Source: Antedon mediterranea
Lineage: Eukaryota; Echinodermata; Crinoidea; Comatulida; Antedonidae
Length of the DNA: 64,000 nt
Assembly: GCF_964355755.1 (NCBI RefSeq)
Contig: NC_092675.1
Coordinates: forward strand, 10,799,312-10,863,311
Direction: 5' to 3'
Numbering within the stretch: position 1 is the first letter of the stretch; every line of letters begins with the position of its first letter. The notes beneath the pieces are model-generated. The model ran no database searches. It saw only the letters and a program-made list of their open reading frames with translations, and was not told where the DNA came from. Made by a program: the position numbers and the translations under genes. Of this stretch, positions 57,349 to 64,000 are shown in pieces.

Positions 57349-58636
57349 GTACCTACTATGTCTAAGATTTTTGAGCGCATTGTGCATGATGGTTTGTCAT
57401 CACATGTTGCTAATGCTTTAAGTCCTAGGCAGCATGGTTTTGTCTCTGGGAGATCATGTCAAACCAACCTCGCACTGCTTCTTGCTACATCATACGATGC
57501 AATTAACAGCAAGAAGCAGTGCGATGTGATTTAGACTGATTTCTCTAAGGCTTTTGATTCCGTTTCCCATGATTTGCTTATTTTTAAACTTTCAAAATTT
57601 GGTTTATCCGGTTCACTGTTAAGTTGGTTTAAAAGCTATTTAACTAATAGACAACAGCGTGTTGTCATTGGGGGAGAGACATCTGATTGGCTCCCTGTGT
57701 TATCGGGCGTTCCGCAGGGCTCGATCCTGGGCCCGCTTTTGTTTAATTTATTTATCAACGATCTTCCTTTAAAATTTAATCATTCCGAGTCTCTTTTATT
57801 TGCTGAAGATCTGAAATTGTTTAAAGTGATTACCACTCCACAGGATGCTTTTTCACTTCAGGAGGATCTGGATAGTCTCGTGGAATGGACGGAGAAGTGG
57901 GGGATAAAACTTAATGCTAATAAATGCAAATATTTATCTATAACACTTAAAAAAAGGCCTGTGCTCTTCAATTATAATCTGAGTGGACATGATCTTGAGA
58001 TGGTTTATGTTTGGAAAGATTTAGGTATTTTTATTGATAGTAAATTAAATTTTTGTTCACATATTAATCATGTGTTGTCAAAAGCTAATAGAATGATGGG
58101 CTTAATATGGAGAAATTGTAGGTTTATGAACGACGGCAGGGCACTTTTATCTTTATACAAATCTATTATACGTCCTCACCTTGAATATTGTTCTGCAATT
58201 TTCAATTCAATTTCTCCATGTCAGGCCCGTCGAATCGACACTGTTCAACGGAAGTTTGTTCGATTCCTGTCTTATAACTGTGTTAATTTTGCCTTTTCCA
58301 TTGATTCTGTCAGCAATCGTCGAACGATATCTGATATGGTTTTTTTATATAATATTTTAAATTCTAAATATGACTGTTCATTAATTTCACTATTTAGTTT
58401 AAATGTTCCTGGTCGTACACGAAATAGACATTTATTGCATATTCCTTTTAGCCGTGTCGACTGTACTAAGAGGGGACTTTTTCATAGACTACCTTATACA
58501 TTTAATAATCTAAATAGCAATCATATCGATATTTTTAATGATAGACTTTGTTATTTTAAGAGGACGATGATGTGTTCACTTCTTGAACAGCCTGCATAAC
58601 CTGTTTTAATTGAAATTATTTATGGCATGCCAATCT

Positions 58637-58678
<42 letters not shown>

Positions 58679-58800
58679 CTGTATTTTATTGTTAACCGTT
58701 TTTGATGTTGTATTGTTTTATGTTTCAAACCTGTTAGTGGCGGTATTTATCGCTGTTGGTTTTGATTGAATAAAATAAAATAAAATAAAATAAAATAAAA
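57349..58800 (+). pseudogene. LINE RT (Jockey/CR1-like), 5' truncated, inserted in arm B
   Basis: Reads SKIFERIVHDGLSSHV, QHGFVSGRSCQTNLALLLA, then a stop (57532-57534) just before TDFSKAFDSVSHDLL. After that an open stretch to 58599: GVPQGSILGPLLFNLFINDL; the catalytic box is FAED instead of FADD, a likely inactivating change; then WGIKLNANKCKYLSI and a C-terminal region with IRPHLEYCSAIFN and VQRKFVRFL. It ends with a (ta)n tract and an (aaaat)n tail at 58770-58800. The empty site is in arm A near 13560. Target duplication is absent or 1 bp. Confidence 0.9.
58635..58675. repeat. (ta)n microsatellite in LINE 3' UTR
   Basis: About 20 ta repeats (roughly 58637-58674) shortly after the LINE stop codon. 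Followed by the pentamer tail (aaaat)n at 58770-58800. Confidence 0.9.
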
Positions 58801-59439
58801 TATCAGTTTAGAAGTAGACACTGACTATCTACCATCGTTTGAGGCTAAAATTAGGATATTATAAATAATATTAAGAAGCACAGAGTAGGCTATGTGTCAA
58901 TTTAGGATTTTTCAAATAAAATAAAATCATCATAAAACTTATTTTTGATTTACTGAATGTTGACACATATACATACTGATATCTTCACAACTTTAGAAAT
59001 CTAAACGAATAGTGATAACATCTTTGACACTTTTTCTATTAATTAAGAGCTCTGTAAGGTGCTCTTTAATCTTTAAAGGCACGACGTATTCTGCCCAACC
59101 TTTAACATCATGGCACCAGTGGTTTTTTAATACCATACTTATGCCTATTACTAAGGTAACATTATATTGCTACATGTTTAATACCATACTTATGCCTATT
59201 ACTAAGGTAACATTATATTGCTACATGTTTTAAGATTATTTTAAGTTTAAGTTTTTGTTCAACGTTTCTATGATTAGAATGAGAGAAAGTAATTGTCCTC
59301 TACTAAAATATCGGCATACAGATATGATTTACAATAAATTCATCAGGTTTTATAATTATTGTCTTGTTATTATTTTTCTATTATATTATAAGTCATTCAT
59401 CATCGTAATAATTGTTTTTCAAATTTTGATATTTGTGAA

Positions 59440-59830
59440 CCTTATAATTTTGGACATTTTGGAATCGAGATGGTGGTTATTCGGTCACACCCTCAGATTG
59501 CAAAAGGAAGTCCCAGCCAATAAAGCAAAACTATTATTTTGAAAAATGTAAGCAACAAAAGTATAGAGGACGACCACGATCCACACTAGAATGGTAACTC
59601 TATCGAACGACCTGATCACCCTTCATAAACATTCATCAACTGCACTATACCCTCTAGGATCAAAAGCATAAAAGAGCCTAGAAACGATTCGGAGAATAGC
59701 AGAGAAAAGACAGGACTGGAGGAAAGCAATCCGAGATATAAGCAAAGCAGCAACTAAATTTATAATGTTGTTGTTGCCACTATGTCACAAAAAAAGTAGT
59801 AGTAGTAGTCAATTTTCCTCGATCATTGAA
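59440..59830 (+). pseudogene. 3' end of LINE ORF (arm B copy)
   Basis: Counterpart of 12540-12900: SRWWLFGHTLRLQKEVPANK, then, after a stop and frame changes, KYRGRPRSTLEW and IRRIAEKRQDWRKAI. Stops confirm it is dead. An actcactact-type (tag)n run near 59790-59810 matches (act)n in arm A. Confidence 0.6.
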
Positions 59831-60226
59831 ACACTTTGAATAAACCAAGTTATATACAGGACCGCTGGTATGTTATTACTGCGAAACTATATCGCACCCA
59901 ATCTAATTACGTTTACAATATACATTTAGATTTGTAAACATTATTCAAATAATATATACAAAAGTTGCGAAAAACAATTAGACATAATAGATAGATATAA
60001 AATAATTTATAAATTGAAAAAGAAAATTGTAATGGACGCCCCAATTCATGTGATGTTACCCCCATTTATTTCAACCACTCTCTTCTTGACAATTCAAAGC
60101 AATTGATGGATTCAAAATCAATTATGTTTAGTTTAGGCTACATAATGTCAAAATGAATATAGTCAAATGCTTTTTTCACACATATAAATGTATAGGCTTT
60201 TATTCTCACTATAACTATAAAATCTT

Positions 60227-60506
60227 AGCTGTACTTAATATACTGATGCCTGTCTGTATTTGTTGTAAATCTTTCGGAATTGACATCATGCGGAGAGATT
60301 CATAAATGATCGGATGAATATTAAGATTCTAAGCCTTGAGTTAAGACTTCCTCATAGCCCGGTCGTTAGTGGATGGATGGTCGTTTTTTAGAAAGTTTGT
60401 CGCTTACGAGAGAGGTGGATAGACTGATAGCTATACATCTACATTAGCGGTGGATTGTTCTACATTAACGGTTGTTTCGACATTTTAGCTTGCGTTTTCT
60501 ACATTA
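60227..60506. other. Spacer between arm B and MITE
   Basis: No gene. ttctacatta occurs repeatedly (about 60438, 60460, 60498), a weak local repeat. Confidence 0.4.
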
Positions 60507-60648
60507 AGCTTGGTTCCCACTAGAACGTAACGCAAGGATGTAAACGCAACGCAACCAATGACAAGCGGCAGTTCGGATAATCCATCGCTTGTGATTGGTC
60601 AATTCACTCACGTTGCGTTACGTGTTGCGTCTCTAGTGGGAACCAAGC
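60507..60648. mobile_element. MITE ending cttggttcccac, 142 bp
   Basis: Left agcttggttcccactagaac and right mirrored ctctagtgggaaccaagc; inner acgcaacgcaacc and gttgcgttacg also pair. ATTA flanks both sides (60503-60506, 60649-60652). A fragment of the same family lies at 33878-33911. Confidence 0.85.
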
Positions 60649-60684
60649 ATTAGCGGTTGTACACGTACGCACAAGAGTACAATA

Positions 60685-60855
60685 TAATAAGTCGTACGTA
60701 CGAGATAATAAGTCGTACGTACGAGATAATAAGTCGTACGTACGAGATAATAAGTCGTACGTACGAGATAATAACTCGTACGTACGAGATAATAAGTCGT
60801 ACGTACGAGATAATAAGTCGTACGTACGAGATAATAAGTCGTACGTACAAGACAG
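60685..60855. repeat. CGTACG satellite, third array (21 bp unit, 8 copies)
   Basis: Very regular taagtcgtacgtacgagata units. It is followed by ggcaattttttt and atgtccctaatggggctacg, the same end motif as in arms A and B (tgtccccaatggggcttcg), but not by the rest of the duplication. So satellite plus end motif form a unit that exists on its own. Confidence 0.9.
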
Positions 60856-61033
60856 TGGTGGCAATTTTTTTTTAACGGATGTCCCTAATGGGGCTACGTA
60901 GTATTTTGGCGCAATCGAATATGTTTATATGCCTATATATAAAACATCAGAAGCAATTGATTGACGATATAAAGAAATACTGGCACTCTGGGGCTAGATG
61001 TCTCTATTTCTCCAAATGGGATAGATCCTCTCC

Positions 61034-61660
61034 TTGAAAAATGATCATTTTAAACAGTTATGGTCCTTCGTTAAAAGTTCCAGGGCTAAATCTGGCACTG
61101 ATTCGTCATCACGAGGGTATTGTGTAGGCCTACAATCCCAAGATCATAGTGAGGCCTTCACTAAAAGATTTTCAGCTAATTTTACTCACGACGACTCTGA
61201 CTACCTTTTGGATAACCGTCTTGTATTTTATCATGCTGGCTATATCCTCATTTCACTGATATTCAAACCACTGGTGGCGCTGAGATATTATCTATTATCC
61301 CCTCCTGCATTGAATCACAGATACAACAATATGCTGATGATACTCTTACATACAGAGAGCCATCAGAAACAAAGATAACCATAACGATGATTTTACAGTC
61401 GGATCTTCATGCTATCAACAACTGGTGTGTGACAAACAAAATGCTATTAAATACAGATAAATGTTTGGTGATGCATAACTAGAACAGTCGATCGTCCTGA
61501 ACAAGCATGTGATTATTTTATTGAGATGATAGATTGCCCGTTACGAATTCCATTAAATATCTTAGAATAACCTGAATCGTAAACTCACTTGGGGTGGCCA
61601 TGTCCAATATGTTAAATCTAAATCTAATCGCATGTATGTCGTGATAAAGTTATTATTATA
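61034..61660 (+). pseudogene. LINE RT fragments
   Basis: First WSFVKSSRAKSGTDSSS and FTKRFSANFTHDDSD, the region ahead of the RT. After a gap and frame changes come QQYADDTLTYREPS with the YADD box, then WCVTNKMLLNTDKCLVM, then NRKLTWGGHVQYVKSKSNR in another frame. The central RT is deleted between about 61230 and 61310. A short remnant of a Jockey/CR1-type element. Confidence 0.75.
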
Positions 61661-61676
61661 TTGCGGCTATACTTTA

Positions 61677-61877
61677 CTGGCTGTTTACTTTATCGTTTTG
61701 ATTTAGCTTTTCGCTTTTTATTTTTGTATCTCCATTGAGATCCAGCCACTGATACCCACAGCATTGTCATTTTTTTCAGTAATTTGCCTTTGGATTTATA
61801 TATATATATAAATCCAAAGGCAAATTACTGAAAAAAAAAGCGAAAAGCTAAATCAAAACGATAAAGTAAACAGCCAG
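61677..61877. repeat. Hairpin with two nested inverted pairs
   Basis: ctggctgtttactttatcgt, and about 20 bp more, pairs exactly with 61836-61877. Inside it, cagtaatttgcctttggatt (61779 onward) pairs across a (ta)n centre with aatccaaaggcaaattactg. One arm carries a 50 bp extra piece (about 61722-61770). Adjoins a Penelope-like segment. Confidence 0.8.
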
Positions 61878-62059
61878 AAAAGTTAGCAGAGCTTTCGGGC
61901 AACACTAGCCCTTCATCAGTGCAAGTGAAGGAATTTGGATAACGTCAGAGTATAAAGCTGGCAAGTGCTGCCTGGGTGGACAGGAATAATAGAAATATAA
62001 CAAAGGGAGCCAGGGTGGAGTCTGAATAAGAGTGGAAAACAAAGAAGGTAGCTTGGTAG

Positions 62060-62060
<1 letters not shown>
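61875..62060 (-). mobile_element. Penelope-like element terminal fragment with hammerhead-like core
   Basis: On the minus strand: CTGATGA (61919-61913), a GGGC/GCCC stem with 7 nt loop, GAAA (61896-61893), then a 2 bp stem GC/GC with loop TCT and U-A. This follows the hammerhead core order CUGANGA, stem II, GAAA, stem III, UH. However the flanking bases needed for stem I do not pair. The plus-strand look, agctttcgggcaacac then cccttcatcagtgc, is familiar from Penelope-like element terminal repeats, which are known to hold hammerheads. The assignment is partly by resemblance. Confidence 0.5.
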
Positions 62061-62090
<30 letters not shown>

Positions 62091-62139
62091 GGTTGAAATT
62101 TTCAGACCGTTTGGATAGAGTGCTCAATACCAAGGTAGA

Positions 62140-62500
62140 GCATAAATAAATAAAATAACAGCAGAAAACTTATTAAATTTATGTATATATGAAAATATGT
62201 TATTATATGTCAACCAGAGCTATGCTCACTGAACCGTAAGAACGAGTTAGTCTCTACTTGTAGACATAGGAAAAAATTCTTACTAAATTGCAGATCCAAA
62301 CAGTTTATCTAAAACAATAGGCTATTGTATACGACTTCCTGATGACTCACTTTTATTAAGCACTATGAGACAACTGTGTAGCTTATGTTTTATATTTCAC
62401 CTGAAGAGTGCGGCCAGCTACATGCTGGTCGTACGAAACAAATTTGTAGTGATTAAAACAATGAAGTAACCAAGTTTTCTGCTGTTATTTTATTTATATA
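62140..62500. repeat. Inverted pair enclosing the hammerhead candidate
   Basis: ataaaataacagcagaaaac at about 62148 and gttttctgctgttattttat at about 62473 are exact inverts (28 bp in all). They enclose about 300 bp with the ribozyme-like motif near its right end. (ta)n tracts lie outside both (62055-62085, 62495-62512). This could be one non-autonomous element. Confidence 0.65.
62393..62456 (+). ncRNA. Hammerhead ribozyme candidate
   Basis: All elements of a hammerhead occur in order: stem I 5' strand TCAC (62397-62400), core CTGAAGA (62401-62407, fits CUGANGA), stem II GTGCGGCCAGC pairing with GCTGGTCGTAC over 11 bp (two G-U) around loop TACAT, core GAAA (62435-62438), stem III ACA/TGT with loop AATT, U then A at the cleavage position (62447-62448), stem I 3' strand GTGA (62449-62452). 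Stem III is short, as in hammerheads of retroelements and retrozymes. Not tested; chance similarity is unlikely given the 11 bp stem, but stem I has only 4 bp. Confidence 0.6.
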
Positions 62501-62519
62501 TATATATATATATACAAAT

Positions 62520-62605
62520 CAGGCAAAGAACATTAATTCTAAACCGCCCGGTGTATAAACACATCAGGCAATGAACATTAATTCTAAACCGCCCGGTGAT
62601 ATACT
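62520..62605 (+). repeat. Tandem duplication, two units of about 46 bp
   Basis: aacattaattctaaaccgcc with a preceding caggcaa(t/a)g occurs at about 62529 and 62575, followed by cggtg. Non-coding. Confidence 0.8.
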
Positions 62606-62657
62606 GAAATTTAATTAATTAATTTGAAACGATAAAGATGTGTATATATATATATAT

Positions 62658-62955
62658 AAATCATACTGTAAATTATAGAAACAGTGCTCATATTCGGAAC
62701 ATGATCTCATAATCGCGTCGAGCATAGCTCATTGGCGAAAGTTCCGTATTTTTTAGTTGTATGAAAAAATGTCTCTGGCTGGATTCGAACCTGCAACCTC
62801 TCGCTTACAGGGCGAGTATCATACCACTAGACCACAGAGCCATGCATGGTATTATTACAGATTTTCACCCACCAGATACATTCTCTCATACAACAATTAA
62901 CGCCCTCACAATCAGTGGAGGCTTAACAAGTCAGAATAAATTCCAACTTTAATTC
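62658..62955 (-). repeat. tRNA-like repeat, first copy
   Basis: Begins aaatcatactgtaaattata and includes a tRNA-Thr(UGU)-like sequence at 62771-62841 (minus strand). Its acceptor GGCTCTG/CAGAGAC has one mismatch, the anticodon stem CTCGC/GCGAG is perfect, the loop CCTGTAA has C where U33 belongs, and the T stem has one mismatch. A and B boxes (tggtctagtggtatgata, ggttcgaatcc) are intact. It could be a SINE head or tRNA pseudogene. The downstream flank (agattttcacccaccagata and on) is shared in reverse by 63232-63345. Confidence 0.7.
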
Positions 62956-63027
62956 GCAACGGTTTTTTAAATAATATTGTGTATATGTAAATCAATGATG
63001 TTGCTTAGCACTGTGTAAATTATATAT

Positions 63028-63240
63028 AAATCATACTGTAAATTATAGAAACAGTGCTCATATTCGGAACATGATCTCATAATCGCGTCGAGCATAGCTC
63101 ATTGGCGAAAGTTCCGTATTTTTTAGTTGTATGAAAAAATGTCTCTGGCTGGATTCGAACCTGCAACCTCTCGCTTACAGGGCGAGTATCATACCACTAG
63201 ACCACAGAGCCATGTATGGTATTATCACAGATTTAACAAG
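63028..63240 (-). repeat. tRNA-like repeat, second copy (period 370 bp)
   Basis: Nearly identical to 62658-62870, with the tRNA-like part at 63141-63211. Only a few base differences are visible (catgcatgg versus catgtatgg). The copy breaks off at agattt, where the inverted third piece begins. Confidence 0.7.
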
Positions 63241-63345
63241 ATTCTGACTTGTTAAGCCTCCACTGATTGTGAGGGCGTTTGTTGTATGAGAGAATGTATC
63301 TGGTGGGTGAAAATCTGTGATAATACCATACATGGCTCTGTGAAA
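63232..63345 (+). repeat. Inverted partial third copy of the tRNA-like repeat
   Basis: Reverse complement of 62834-62940: ctgacttgttaagcctccac, then gtgagggcgtt, then gtatctggtgggtgaaaatc and ataccatacatggctctgtg. It faces the second copy, making a local hairpin around 63211-63330. Confidence 0.7.
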
Positions 63346-63349
63346 GATT

Positions 63350-64000
63350 AATCTTATGTGGTTGTAGCATCCAATTTTCCAATACAGGTGCGTGGTCAGG
63401 TTTGTGCGTTTGCGGTACATCAATGTGCGCAACCAAACGTAACCGCGCCTATAACTATATTATCTTAAAACAGGGACATTTAAATCGTGGATTGTCGGGA
63501 ACCAAACTTGGTATTAACGTAAAACTCAAGCTTTGCTCGAAATTTTAATGTCAAAATTAGCGCGTGAATCGCCGTGAATCTAAACTATCTTAATGGTTTT
63601 ATTAAAAAATTTGTTTGATATTTTTGGCCTTTATTTGGTGACATTTACCTAAAATCAAGCAATAAATGGAAATTTTATTTTTTACTGCCTAATATGGTTA
63701 ATAACAGATAAAAATTCCATACAGTATCAAATCCATTGCTTTTTTCTAGACAGCGAAATTATCAAAACTGTTGTTTTTGCTCTTTTAAAATTTACTAATA
63801 TAAAATTATTTGTATTTATATAATTTAAGATGTCTTCTTCTTAATACAATATTAAAAAGTCTAATCAAATAGCTAAGTTAAACGTATGCGACTTAAGTCT
63901 AAATATGTAGTTGCGACCCTTAAAATGGTAGAGTGTATCTTGGCACAACCGCCGCATCCCTTATTTTAGAATACGAATTTCTCCCATCATTAGTCCGTAT
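63350..64000. other. Non-coding end of window
   Basis: No gene, RNA or clear repeat recognised. Any gene beginning beyond 64000 is not visible. Confidence 0.4.

Larger units (their letters stand above)
56050..60226 (-). repeat. Arm B of the inverted duplication
   Basis: Reverse complement of 12061-16800 apart from the listed insertions and deletions. It starts with the acgaagcctcgttggggaca end motif and ends at ctataactataaaatctta. A 51 bp tandem duplication (taccatacttatgcctatta at 59131 and 59182) is private to this arm. Confidence 0.85.

Noticed and set aside
62771-62841. Functional tRNA-Thr(UGU) gene
   Set aside because: C in place of U33, mismatches in acceptor and T stems, and duplication within a larger repeat make a tRNA-derived repeat more likely.

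Overview
This is animal nuclear DNA, AT-rich and dominated by transposable elements. The host is probably a marine invertebrate deuterostome, perhaps an echinoderm or hemichordate. That guess rests on a spliced LEPROT-type gene, the frequent taggcctag motif, the mixture of Ty3/gypsy, LINE, tRNA-SINE and Penelope-like debris, and the many TIR elements. It is an inference, not a proof. No bacterial or organellar features are present.

Two host genes can be supported. (1) An AT-hook/zinc-finger protein on + (23813-24907) has five AT-hooks and one C-terminal C2H2 finger, and is followed 120 bp after its stop by a 2.1 kb array of about 37 copies of a 56 bp unit. (2) A Vps55/LEPROT-family membrane protein lies on -, with three secure exons (51347-51424, 46872-47064, 45036-45152) that join in frame with GT-AG borders. 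A first exon at 55834-55853 is tentative. Its introns carry several transposon remnants.

Layout. 1-5.7 kb: remains of two different Ty3/gypsy elements. 5.8-12 kb: a LINE scrap, degenerate tandem repeats and a foldback MITE. 12.06-16.8 kb: arm A of a dispersed inverted duplication whose arm B lies at 56.05-60.2 kb; both arms hold a LINE 3' end, a broken protein-kinase gene and a CGTACG satellite, and each has later insertions missing from the other. 17-23.6 kb: minisatellites and several TIR elements. 23.8-27.1 kb: the AT-hook gene and satellite. 27.8-30.8 kb: a Ty3/gypsy element on -. 31-38 kb: a GGGTCATTC-ended element, two pogo-like MITEs, and a LINE on - split by a TIR element. 38.25-41.22 kb: a foldback element with about 970 bp arms. 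41.68-44.26 kb: a second GGGTCATTC-ended transposon with about 515 bp TIRs, transposase remnants and a SINE. 45-55.9 kb: the LEPROT-type gene. 57.35-58.8 kb: a LINE inside arm B. 60.5-64 kb: a MITE, satellite, LINE scraps, a good hammerhead ribozyme candidate at 62393-62456 and a tandem tRNA-like repeat.

The two host genes show no functional link. Everything else reads as layered, mostly dead mobile DNA, useful because several nested insertions can be ordered in time. All assignments come from reading motifs by eye; no database search was run.
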